From Isoetes taiwanensis (taxonomy: Eukaryota; Streptophyta; Lycopodiopsida; Isoetales; Isoetaceae), in assembly GCA_021234155.1 (NCBI GenBank), contig JAJEKV010000008.1, forward strand, positions 13,685,912 to 13,749,911: a stretch of 64,000 nt of DNA. The letters are read 5' to 3'. Under the pieces are notes generated by a model that ran no database searches, had not been told where the DNA came from, and was given only the letters and a program-made list of their open reading frames with translations. The translations under genes were made by a program, and so were the position numbers. Each line of letters opens with the position of its first letter. Position 1 is the first letter of the stretch. Of the stretch, positions 53,994 to 64,000 are shown in pieces.

Positions 53994-54538
53994 GAGGTAA
54001 TTTGAGATCTTATTTTGTCCCATTAAGGGATGCTTAAAAAGCCACATCAGCTTTTTAAACTGTCCAATAAGAGAAGAGCTCCAGTGTATTTTATTCCAGT
54101 ATTATGTGGCAGCAGTAATTAATGCAGTTCTAACTAACTTTTGCAGTGTCATTTTTCTACTATAACTTTTGATCAAAAACTCCGATTCGAACACTATTTG
54201 TGGCAATGGATTCGTCTCCTCAAGATCTTTCTAATGACAACCCATTGTTATATCTTTTGGGATGTAAATATATAAGAAAAGAGCAAAAAACAATATTTTT
54301 TAAGGTTAACACATATGGCTTGTATTGAAATACATCATAACCATATATCACTTGAAATATCTTTTCATTCTGCATCTAATGCAACAAACGCCGCAGCATT
54401 TTCATGAGTAGATCAAAAGTTATAGGGAAAAAACGACAGCAATGAAGTTGTTAATGCTGCATTAATTGCAGTTTGATGTAGAGTACTCATTCTATTGGAG
54501 GATTCTTATGGGGACAAAAGGAGATCTCAAATTACCTC
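53994..54538. mobile_element. 545-bp MITE-like insertion in the LINE
   Basis: Inverted ends GAGGTAATTTGAGATCT and AGATCTCAAATTACCTC (17 bp perfect, further partial pairing with TTTTGTCCC). It separates NYRTIMVS from IFAKWFGKVLD in the RT. TA flanks both ends; TTA on the left and TAA on the right do not give a direct 3-bp repeat, so the superfamily (Tc1/mariner-like with TA?) stays open. It has no coding capacity. Confidence 0.8.
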
Positions 54539-54540
54539 TA

Positions 54541-55376
54541 ATGTCTATTTTTGCAAAATGGTTTGGAAAAGTTTTAGACAATAAGCTGAAGAAGTGGGCA
54601 GAGGTAGGGAATCGGAGAGCACAGGGGCAGGCAGGGTTCAGGCCGAAACACTCAACTACGGATCACCTAGTGACCCTCAGGATACTGGTAGAACAGAATA
54701 GAAACCAGGGAAAGAAAGTAATATGCTGCTTTGTGGACTTTAGGAAAGCTTTTGACACAGTACCGAGGGAAAAACTAATACAAAGGCTTATAGATATGCA
54801 AGCACAAAGGATATGGTAGGGGCAATTGCAAGATTGTATTATAATGTATATGCAAAAATGGAAGAAGAAGGGAAAGCAATAGATTGCAACACAAGGGTCA
54901 AGCAGGGATGCCCACTATCCCCCATGCTGTTCGGGATATACATAGATGCATTACAAGATTTCATAACAGAACAGCAAGGGGACAGAGATCCCACACTAGG
55001 GGACACCAAAGTACCTATTATGTTATATGTAGATGACCTGAGCATGATGGCCACAAAGAACAAGGGAATGCAGAGGTTAATCAAACCGGCCGGAAAGCTT
55101 CTCGAACGCGCATTGGTTGACAGTTAATCTCGCGAAAACCAAAATCGTCTTCTTCGGCCACAATACTAGACATAAACCGTTCAGATATTTGGGAACAGAG
55201 TTAGAAGAATCAACAAAATACAGATATCTGGGATACGACACACATGGCAAAGGGAAATGGGCTAAAGGGGCAGATACAAGATTCCAAACAGCTATTGGGA
55301 GTTACTACAATATGAAAAATTTCTGCAATAAAAGCGTAATAATAAACCGAGATCAAATGTTATCCTCGCTCAAATA
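54541..55376 (+). pseudogene. LINE ORF2, core RT part
   Basis: IFAKWFGKVLDNKLKKWAE, QAGFRPKHSTTDHLVTLRIL, FVDFRKAFDTVPREKL (catalytic Asp), then after a frame change VKQGCPLSPMLFGIYIDALQ and LYVDDLSMMATKNKG (YVDD box). Another shift follows near 55127, then LAKTKIVFFGHNTRHKPF and LGYDTHGKGKWAKGA. All core RT motifs are visible but split in three frames. Confidence 0.8.
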
Positions 55377-56417
55377 AGAAGGTCGCAACCACGCAGCTAT
55401 ATGGGGTAGAGGCATGGGGACCGGGCTAACAGAAAGGAAATGGGAGAAACAGGAGGGAATATTCAGGCAATGGCACAAACAGGAATTCAAATTGAGAACT
55501 AACACACCGCAAAACAACCATAGTGTATTGAGACAGGCGTAAAACCAATGGAGGTAAGGGCGGGGGAAAGACCATCAAATATCTCATAAGAAACAATGCA
55601 AAGTGGAAACCGAATAAGTTAGCTAATATTGCGATCGTTGAATCAAAGAAAACCAACATAACCGAGGGCAACGGATGGTTTAGGGATGTAGCAATGTGGA
55701 CAAGAAAAATGGGGATGAATCTGAGCGATCTGATAAGTGAAGGGGAATGGAATGATGAATAGACAAACAAAGCTACGCAAGCTTGGTCGCTAAAACACAC
55801 AGACCCAAGACAATTTGGCTTCCGATCAGATTTAACCCGTAACAAATGATAGGACAAATGGATATATCGTGATAATCTACTAGGGAAGGCCAGGAGGGAC
55901 ATCCTGGCAAGATTTACAATGGGAAGCCACGACCTAAGAATTGAAAAGGACAGATGGCGGAGAATTGAGAAAGATGACCGGATATGCGTAATCCGGTGGA
56001 TGAGGGGAAGTGGAAGATGAAAAAATCGATGCTAAATAAATGCCCAATATATGAAGGCATTAGGAACAAGTACGTAAACATAAGATGGGGCCAACCCGCA
56101 TACACCCATGATGGCAAGGACTAAACAATGAGGGAACCGCACGCGAATATGGGAAATGACTAAAGCACCGGAAGTACATAAAGAAAAAAGGGCTTCGCTA
56201 TGAACCACCGAGAGGTGCCATACATGCCCGTAAATGCTAAGCTCAAAGCTGATTGATAACGACGACATCCGCACGCCTTGAAGCCGCTCAAAGAGGGCGC
56301 GAAGCCTTCGGTAAAAGGGGCTACAATGTAAACCAAAGATGATGTGCTAGTAGCTTCCACTGTGAGCTCACCATGCTACACAAGTCCACTCGCCCGGGGG
56401 CACAAGGGACAATAATG
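55377..56417 (+). other. Decayed C-terminal and 3' region of the LINE
   Basis: Purine-rich; short frames such as VATTQLYGVEAWGPG and NAKWKPNKLANIAIVESKKT continue the RT product. No zinc motif is clearly readable. Confidence 0.5.
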
Positions 56418-56444
56418 TATCTATCTATCTATCTATCTATCTAT
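56418..56444. repeat. (TATC)n microsatellite tail
   Basis: About six TATC/CTAT units directly at the 3' end of the LINE. Confidence 0.85.
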
Positions 56445-58218
56445 TTTTGGGTAATTTCCTACAATCATGATTAGTTTGACAAACATGGGCTCTTTATGCG
56501 TGATAACCCTACCCTTCAATATAGCACACATAGTTGTTATGCCTAGCACCATTACTAGTACTTGTTATATTTGTATTTAACCGGTTTGATACTTATAGAT
56601 AATCTGGGTATAATTAATAATAACACTCCATCAAGTAGGTTTACTTTTTTTTCCACCATTTTGATATTATCCTACTCGCACAAAACCGCACATTATAGAC
56701 ATTATACAAAAAAAATGGAATAAGATCATTTGAGAAAAACAAAGTGCACTCTTGGCACATGGCCCTTATATTTGTCCCAAAACGACCCTTCAATATGCCA
56801 ATTGCAGGATTTCAACATCCTAGAAATTAAAGACTAATTAAATTTCTTAGCTTAAAACATAACATAAGCTAAGTTGACATCGTAGAAATATAGCCATGTG
56901 TAGTTGGATAGCATAAGGGTTTCAAAAGGGTCAATATCTTCCTACGAAAGAATGAGAACAAGATTGATGCCTTGAAAATAAAGAATATTTTCAGTAAATG
57001 AAATGACTTAAGATATAGATTATCAAGTAAATTGGCATCGTAGCACTTTTGAAAACAATTGTATGATTAATTAGCAGTAACATTCATGAATTACAAGGTG
57101 CAAAGGTATATATGTGTCCATGCCCCAGATATTTGGAAGTAATCGAGGTCGCTAACATAACCATCAAGAATAGATGATTCTAGATCACCACCTAATATTG
57201 AGATTCACCTAACACTTTATCATCTTTAGGAGGAGTTTTTCAACAAGCATGCCAAAATGATCCCAATTGTAGGTCCAACAATGGATCAAAACAGAATTAA
57301 ATTTATCTATAAGTTGAACTTGATTTTGTTGGAGCTTAAGTTAATATTGTCCTCTTATTATCTCACCTTGGTAACATGAGCAAGCTCTTTAAATTGTTTT
57401 GTAGGAAGAACCATACACTTAGTAAGAATAGATCTCATGCATCATCGATCTCACCCTATCTAGGGATAATGAGGATTGTCTCCTTCAACCCATCCCTCAA
57501 GGTCAGGTTGCAAAGATAATGCTATGATGAGAGAAAGCTGTACATTATAGAGGCTCATCTTCTTTCCAACCCTCTCTTTAAGAACCTTCTTCTAAGTCTC
57601 CAAGAAGAATTTGATTTTTGTTATTCCGGGGCATAATATTTCTTTAACTGCATCCATGTTGCTTTGAAAACTTTCTTTGGATTATCAAGAATAATTATGC
57701 TCTTTAACATGACTTTAATATTTAGCACTTCCAATAATCATATGTCAAATGCTTTTTCTTTCTTTTTCCTCAAGGCAGGATATGTAACTTAGTAATGGAT
57801 TTGTGATAGTCCAAGTTCCCCAATAGAAACCCTTGAATTAATTGAACATAGGGGATTTGAGATCGTTTGTCATATCGAAGTTCACATGCCCATAAGGTAG
57901 ACGGTAATCGTGTACATTACTAGGACCATCGCAGATATTTCTTTAGTTCCAACAATGTAAGTCGAATTTACTATATGTTCTATACCTTGTTTAGTAGTGG
58001 ATTTACAGTTCAAAGTGTCCAAATAGGAACCCTTGAATTAATTGAACATATGGGATTCGAGATCTTCTTGGACATGCGGATTGGATATTTTTTAGCATAT
58101 TGGTTGTCCACAAGATGTTGACTATTATTTTGCATCCATCCATATTATTCTTGAAGACTTTGATGCCAACGCTTTCCATTGCCCATCTTTTCCCATTTGT
58201 TTAGAGCCATCAATTGAT
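56445..58218. other. AT-rich spacer with a diverged repeat pair
   Basis: A ~75-bp segment with AACCCTTGAATTAATTGAAC and GGGATT(T/C)GAGATC occurs at about 57796-57866 and 58000-58065. No coding sequence supported. Confidence 0.4.
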
Positions 58219-58318
58219 ACGTTATATTTATGCTTCACACTATTCAATTTGCATGGAATTTTGTTATTACGTTATATTTATGCTTCACACTATTCAATTT
58301 GCATGGAATTTTGTTAGA
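58219..58318. repeat. Two perfect tandem copies of a 50-bp unit
   Basis: ACGTTATATTTATGCTTCAC starts both copies, at 58219 and 58269. Confidence 0.85.
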
Positions 58319-59158
58319 CGTAATAACTAAGACCTTTTAATGAATTTTGGCCAATCTCATGTCCAGTTAGGGTGCTTTCCCATGGGACTAAAACCCTGAG
58401 AATTTCTTGAGGTCAGCCAAGGTTCCTGTTCCCATGAGTGCCTTTACTTGCTTGATTCAGTTTAGGACTTGAGTCGCAGTATTCTCCACACACACTCAGC
58501 CTCGTGTTTTGACCTTAGTACGGGCTTTTTCTGTCCCATGCAAATTCATGGGAAAGCACCCTTTTCGCATGCATTATGCCGACGCTGATTTTTCAAGTTT
58601 TTTAAAAATGAGTAGGGTCGAATTTAACAAAACGCTATTTTGTATACCTAAACCTCCATTCCCTACAATAGAGAAGTTGGGGAGGATTTTTTTCATTTTC
58701 AAAGATGGTGCTCGATTTCGACCAAGAGCTTCTAACCAGCCGTGAGCCGACAAAGCTTCAGATTTTAAACTTTAAAACAAGATTTCAAAAATAGCTTCTT
58801 AGTTCCACCGTTGACAACCCGTTAAACGAATGGTTATACCGATTTCCATTCCGCATTGTAGGCAAGGGACACGGGCGGAACCGTATCACGCCATGAAAAA
58901 ATTCACCCAACTTCTATAATGGCTCGATTGATGAGCTATTGTTGATGATTTGCTTGCTCTAACCCATATTCTCGCGGCCTCGACGTTGAATATGCAAGCT
59001 TATTTTGCTTGGATTCATCGATTGATGCATTCTAGGTCCTGTGGTTTTTTTTTGCAAAAACGCCTTTCCCCCTTTTCTTTCCCCTAGTTGCTTCTTCAAA
59101 CTAATCCATACTGTGGTTGTCATATGCCACCGGATCTTGAGGTGTAGCGGTAGGAATC

Positions 59159-59560
59159 ATGGAGGGAAAGGGCACTTTGGAATCAACGGATCAAAAGATT
59201 GGGTTTGTACAGAATGAGCAATTGAATGAAAAGACCCTGGATGCCGGAGGAAAATTTACTTTCCATGATCTCCTCGCTTTTTTATTTCGCTTCTACCGTT
59301 GTTGCATAGCCTTTGGTTTGTTGGACTTTTCAAATTTAGATCTCAAGTCCTGGTTATCCCTTTATCCGCATTTTCGCATTGGATTTATCCCAAAATTTGC
59401 TTCTCGCCCGGACGATCTATGGGCCTTTTTCTTGGTTTTCGACTATATCCGTTTTTCATCTCACGCTGTTGTTTTCCAGTCCTTTTCACTCTTTCCGCCT
59501 ATAGCTTATCCTTTTCGCTTCAAATCCAGTGCCCGATTTTCTTTCTCGAGCCGCTTTTGA
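59159..59560 (+). CDS. Hypothetical ORF, 133 aa
   Basis: Begins MEGKGTLESTDQKIGFVQNE with a hydrophilic first 40 residues, then Phe/Tyr-rich sequence that looks like read-through non-coding DNA. At most the first part could be an exon. No homology recognised. Confidence 0.15.
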   Translation: MEGKGTLESTDQKIGFVQNEQLNEKTLDAGGKFTFHDLLAFLFRFYRCCIAFGLLDFSNLDLKSWLSLYPHFRIGFIPKFASRPDDLWAFFLVFDYIRFSSHAVVFQSFSLFPPIAYPFRFKSSARFSFSSRF

Positions 59561-60922
59561 TGCAGGGATCCGCTTTGAAATTTAGATCCAGTAATCAAAT
59601 GACTAATCCAAGTTATTTCATCCATTCTTGCAATCAAATTGGCTCATCGTCCGCCAAATCCAATTTGATTTTGCCCGTATCTAAATTCGCTAATCTATAA
59701 GATTTGACGTCGTCCTCGAGATTCATCAGCTTTTAATCCTCGGGTACTGGCTATCCGCTTTATAGCATGGAAATAGCAGATCGGTTAGAAGTCCGAAAAC
59801 AGCATGAAGCTTTAAGCGGCATATCCGCTTTTATAGTCCGATATCCAAACGCGTCAAAAAAATTACAAAGGAGGTTGCGCATCAAGATTTGCTAACGTGT
59901 CAAAATGCTAAGGTAAGACTACGATAATTATATATGTTAAGATATTGGTAAGGAGTACAATAAATTTGTTGTGTTGGGTGGTGCAACCAAATGAGGTTCT
60001 ATTTTTTTATATTGAGAAGTATTTTTCAAAGCTTTAATGATTGACTAGAAACGAAAAAGGAAAGAGGCCAATTTTCCCCTGCCCGAACTCCTCCTTTTAC
60101 TTTCTTTATTGTGGAATGCATGATCTCACCATTAGATTTTGCTTTAAATCGGGTAAATTGTGCATGTTAAGTCTTTTTGTTTCCTCTGGGTTTACGCCAA
60201 TGTGAGGTTTCTCAAAATAACCGCAAAAGTTGCAACATTTTTTTCCTTTGAATTTTAGCAAACGATTTTCAAAGTCTTGATACATCATTGGGTTTATGTT
60301 TTTGCAAAAACAACCACATGTCGTGACTAATTAGGTTATGGTTGGAATGATGGCAAAGTGGGGATGAACAATATAAAGACTTTAAGTTAAATAAGTAATT
60401 TGAAATGCTTTTCGAGAGAGAGTCTAGTTAGTAGAGCATGAAAATTGACACAAACGAAAAAGCTATGACCGATTTCAAGATTCATCATATTCATCCAAAG
60501 ACTTCTTCATAGCTTTCAAGACATGAAGGTATACTACGATTTCAATCCTTTTACAACATGTATGACATATAGTTGTGTGGCACATTCATCTACTTTGGCA
60601 TTACATGAGGCTTTGATCCCCAAATGAAGTTGTTTGAGCGAATTCAATACTTAGAATGTTTGAATCATATTCTTTACTTCCATTCATTCTCGCTAGTTGA
60701 TGCACTACTTATTATTCATATGATTATAACATCATGGTTTCATACATTGATATAAGTTATTTGAGAAAGGCAACCATAAAAGAATTATTTTTCATCTTCA
60801 TCTTTAACACAATCGGGTAAAACGCAATAAAAAGGAATTATTTCTTCATCTTCATTTTCTATTTTCATACTCTTAAAAAGCACTGTGTGACTGTTAGCTG
60901 CTACATTTTAACTTAAATCCAG
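59561..60922. other. Spacer
   Basis: AT-rich. A good donor AAG|GTAAGACT lies at 59911-59920 but I cannot tie it to a convincing exon. Nothing else is supported. Confidence 0.35.
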
Positions 60923-61328
60923 TGAGACATATATTAGAGGTATTGAGATTTCTTACGATGGCACTCGTATAGACCTGGGGCAGTTTAGGCACGAGAGCAA
61001 GAAAGTTGTGGAAAATTGGCTACATTTTTGTGATCAATGGTATTCAACAAATGCGATCCTAGGTTGATAAATCAAGCCAAAGGGTTTGTAATGTATTATT
61101 CCAAGGTTTTAGTTTACTTATATTCTTCACAAATTTCTAATTTACTATTAGAATTTATAGATTTCATAATTGTTTCATTCCAGAGCCACTAGAAAAGGAG
61201 GATTATTTGATAATGACTCAGGCCATGACATATGGGAGAGGCCATCTGATGATGAGGACCATATGTATGTTGAAAATATACGTGCCCGAGGGATGATATT
61301 AGCACTTGAGCAAGGACGAAAGTGTTAA
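60923..61328 (+). CDS. Possible two-exon gene fragment (3' end)
   Basis: Candidate exon 60923-61062, preceded by AACTTAAATCCAG and followed by CTAG|GTTGAT, encodes ETYIRGIEISYDGTRID and ESKKVVENWLHFCDQWYST. A second exon starts after TTTCATTCCAGAG (61186) in matching phase and encodes GGLFDNDSGHDIWERPSDDE and ARGMILALEQGRKC before a TAA ending at 61328. Acceptors CAG and CAGAG are both possible, but only the latter keeps the longer frame. Each open stretch is short enough to occur by chance. No family recognised; upstream exons not found. Confidence 0.3.
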
Positions 61329-63077
61329 ACTTGCCGTATGAGGCGAATATTGAAAAAAATAAGAAGATAGTTAGATCCGGCATCATTGACTTTAGTATTA
61401 AATATCTCTTTTTAGCAACGTACTTTATGTTCTATGGCTTTTGTAGACCTTTTAGCAATACTATGGAATTTTGCTACTTACATCTTATGGTTTTGTAGAG
61501 CTTTTCACAATACTAAAGTAGTTCTAATATACATGTGCAATGTTTTTGAGTTTATAAGATTTAAATTTGCAACTTAGACCTCCCTTTAATTTAATTGATA
61601 ACGGTAAAAGGAGGGATAAAAATTAGAACTAACTCTAATTGTGGCACTTTGATTGACTCTAATTCTAACCTCATGGATGACTTATCCGACGCTTTTTCGA
61701 CTCTCAACCGATGCTAAGGCTTCTATGGCATTCGAGAATGCATGTCCATTTACCTTAACTTCAGCTTTTTAGAATGCGTGTTTTGGACTAAGTTGATTTT
61801 GTTGTTGTTCATTCTCTCGCCTCGTTTGTCGGGCAACAAGTTTATGTTTCTCATTTAGATCTTGGTGAGGTGATGACACTAAGATCTCATCTTGATGTTG
61901 TTTTGATCATGTAGTGCCTTGAGAGGCAACGCACCAAGGCACATGCTTTGGGACCACAAAACGTAACGTCGAATGGTCATGCCTGCTGAATTTCCGAGGG
62001 GCATATAAAATGTTCACGGCCTCAATATGCATACCTTTGGCTTTAAAAAAGCTTTGGTTGTATTAATGTTTATGTGGACTTTATAGGGTTAGTATTGATC
62101 AATGGTTATGCTCAATGCTCGATTCATGAGGAGCAAAGTTAATGCTTAGGATTTTTTTGTGGACCATGGTGTCGTGGTCCTAAATTAAAATTTGCCTCTA
62201 ACCATTAAAAATGCCCCGGCTACATTTAAGGCTATCTAAGTACACTAAACTATAGTATACTTTCCTAAAATCCTTAGAAACTTCTACATTTAAAATGGCC
62301 CCAAAAAACCGAATATTTTTGGATTATCTGGAATTAGAATGGTCGATTTTTCAGGGTCAACCCCTCATTTCCTGAACCCTGTATGGTGTATTTGCTCAAA
62401 TTTTTAGGGTTGCGCACGTACTTTCTACTTTTGTATTTTAAATTTGTGGGCTGTCGATTCCACGGCTCTGATTTGGATATGCCTGGCTATCCCCTGGAGA
62501 TCGAGGTCCAAAGTTAAACCATGAGTTAGACATGCATCAAGAGATACAAGTAAGTAAAACGATGCCGATCCCATGTAAAAAATAAAATTTCTAACTACGT
62601 CGAAATCTGTGGTCTTTAAGCCGGATAACCTGGTTGCAACGAGAAGGATATATTTCTCCACAGTCAAAAATGACTTGAGCCCAAACTTGGAAACTCGACA
62701 TGGACAACCGCCCCCAGGATCACCGCTTGATATCTAGATTCGACATTCTACATTATTGGTGCTAATTCAAAAACTGCCGAGATGTCGTGGAAGTTCTTAA
62801 GTTTCTCTAAAACCTACGATGCATCACCCCGTGATATAAAAATTCATAATGATGCAGAAATATGAGGGACAGTAAGGATTATCATTGTGTCAACACTGAA
62901 TCTTTCATTCATTATTCTCGCTTAATATTGGGATGCAGAGGGAGAATTAAGACTAACAACAGCAAGACATCTACAGAAGAACAGAGACAAAGCATGAGCC
63001 ATATTATTATCATCCACATATTGCTGATATAATAAGGACACATATTAAGAGATGGTACATACCACATTTGCAGTAAT
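61329..63077. other. Spacer, no gene recognised
   Basis: AT-rich; short ORFs on both strands have no protein-like features. 62912-63077 would be 3' UTR of the minus-strand peptide gene. Confidence 0.35.
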
Positions 63078-63341
63078 TTAATAATACACAGTATCACACG
63101 GTGGAGCAGCCAGGTTCCGTTGCAACAGGTAGGCTGTTAGAGCAGGTACCGGATTTCCAATTTCTGCAACCTGGTGGGAGTGGTATGGGCATTTGCAGTA
63201 ATCGCTGCAAGAGATGCCCCATGGTTTGACGCAATTACTGTTGGAGAGGCAGGTGGATCTCCACGCCTCCCATTTTGAGGCACACCACCATTGGAACATC
63301 ACCGCCATTATCGCCATCGCCATCGCCACGCCCTTCCTCAT
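63078..63341 (-). CDS. Small secreted cysteine-rich peptide
   Basis: 87 aa if started at the second ATG (MRKGVAMAMAIMAVMFQWW), which gives a basic start and an 11-14-residue hydrophobic core typical of a signal peptide. The mature part has Cys in the pattern C-x10-C-x5-C-x7-C-x3-C-x1-C, plus a last Cys near the end (PPCDTVYY), recalling plant defensin-like peptides without matching one exactly. I prefer the second ATG because the TATA box lies only ~16 bp before the first ATG (63365), so transcripts should begin downstream of it. No intron needed. Function unknown. Confidence 0.5.
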   Translation of the reverse strand: MRKGVAMAMAIMAVMFQWWCASKWEAWRSTCLSNSNCVKPWGISCSDYCKCPYHSHQVAEIGNPVPALTAYLLQRNLAAPPCDTVYY

Positions 63342-63374
63342 CTTTTCCTTCTTGCTTTCCTCCATTTCCCACCC

Positions 63375-63392
63375 CTCTCCTTATATACCTGC
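63375..63392 (-). promoter_or_regulatory. TATA box of the cysteine-rich peptide gene
   Basis: On the minus strand AGGTATATAAGGAG. A start of transcription 25-32 bp downstream would fall near 63350-63358. Confidence 0.55.
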
Positions 63393-64000
63393 TCCCTGCC
63401 ACACCTGCCCTCTTTGTTTCGCTACACGCATACTTCCCACCATCGCCTCCTGTCTGAAATTTATATCCCATGCTTTCGACCCTTGGCCTCCTACTAGATT
63501 TCGTCCCTTGCCCCTCAATCCATTTGACTCTCTTTTCCCCTTCCATTTCAATTACATTGCCAAACATATTTTTATCCATTTTTGCCCACCTTAATTAATA
63601 ATTCCTTTGTTGATTGAGGAATTTGTCGTTCTCACTCGACTTCTTGCCTTCTTGTTGTTCTTCTTCGCAAAGGCCATTCTGTCTGATTTCTTCGTATCAA
63701 GCAGCCTAGCTAGCTCTCGAGTTTTCGAGTTCATCGACTATTCGTTAGGACTATCCTTTCTCTTCTTACGCTTTGATTGACGGCATATCTTCGTAAGCTA
63801 CCAGAACTATTAAACTTTTCTCATGAACATCAAACTCTTCATGCAAAATTTTCATGTCAATTGCTTTCCTCAACATATGGAATGGATCTCGGCTTAGAGT
63901 TTTGATCGCTTGATGTAAGCAGAAAACTACCAATCAATTATAATAAAATTTCCATATCTCAGAACCTAACAAGCTGCATCCATATATTACTATCAAAGGT
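63393..64000. other. Upstream region of the peptide gene
   Basis: C/T-rich on the + strand with no supportable ORF. It includes a palindromic GCAGCCTAGCTAGCT-type stretch near 63702. Confidence 0.35.

Larger units (their letters stand above)
51263..56444 (+). mobile_element. Decayed LINE with TATC tail, right of element B
   Basis: Plus-strand LINE: coiled-coil ORF1 remnant (51473-51721), ORF2 in two blocks (52615-53993 and 54541-55376), a decayed 3' region, and a (TATC)n tail at 56418-56444. Such short-motif tails are usual for several non-L1 LINE clades. The 5' boundary is not defined; it may start right at element B. Confidence 0.7.

Noticed and set aside
54466-54540. N-terminal extension of the LINE RT ORF starting at 54466
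   Set aside because: This part belongs to the right end of the MITE-like insertion, not to the LINE.
59767-59912. Exon starting MEIADRLEVRKQHEALSG and ending at a GTAAG donor
   Set aside because: A recount of the A run shows the frame hits a stop (TGC TAA) before the donor.
63214-63594. 126-aa plus-strand ORF opposite the cysteine-rich peptide
   Set aside because: Low-complexity Pro/Ser/Phe sequence antisense to a better supported gene with TATA box and signal peptide.

Overview
The window looks like nuclear DNA of a land plant with a large, repeat-rich genome. The evidence is: plant-type L1 LINEs with a zf-RVT domain, a decayed PPR gene, a PLATZ-like zinc protein, plant TATA boxes and GT-AG introns, and almost no intact genes between transposons. 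Species and clade cannot be fixed from the sequence; a gymnosperm, fern or lycophyte would fit as well as an angiosperm. There are no bacterial operons, CRISPR arrays or rRNA genes, and I saw no tRNA gene.

The dominant structure is a family of large DNA transposons that start with AACCATCATT, end with its complement and are flanked by 4-bp target duplications. Three copies are present. Element A (816-13120, duplication AATT) and element B (38905-51258, duplication TAGA) are about 12.3 kb each and lie in opposite orientation, so together they form a huge inverted repeat. Element C (25633-34607, duplication TATA) is a 9-kb relative without a recognisable transposase. A and B carry the same gene set: a DDE transposase of the GHTHEDVD type, a small acidic protein, two or three very small ORFs, a small gene on the transposase strand, and a large multi-exon gene. 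In that large gene an RGG-rich N-terminus, a ParB/sulfiredoxin-like domain and an FCP1-like HAD phosphatase domain appear to be joined. A palindrome, CACGCC-W-GGCGTG, recurs in promoters and introns of these elements and also occurs in C; it looks like a family-specific regulatory or binding site. All large genes have frameshifts or stops in both copies, so the copies are decayed or the assembly is noisy.

Layout: 1-811 flank with a short tandem duplication; 816-13120 element A, inserted in an old LINE whose zf-RVT region continues at 13125; 14128-14690 PPR pseudogene; 15696-22386 an 0.9-kb tandem duplication whose second copy is split by a LINE with intact ORF2 (17206-22132); 22497-25625 minisatellites and a second decayed transposase; 25633-34607 element C with a decayed LINE and a minus-strand TATA promoter; 35805-36960 an 85-bp tandem repeat and the PLATZ-like gene; 38219-38640 a three-copy repeat; 38905-51258 element B; 51263-56444 a second LINE broken by a 545-bp MITE-like insertion and ending in a TATC microsatellite; 56445-62900 mostly featureless DNA with a possible two-exon gene fragment near 61 kb; 63078-63341 a small secreted cysteine-rich peptide gene with a TATA box.

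How the parts work together (inference): the transposase would act on the 31-bp terminal repeats, while the other element genes could be co-expressed through the shared TATA/CACGCC promoter module. Whether the composite ParB-HAD protein helps transposition, silencing escape or something else cannot be told from sequence alone.
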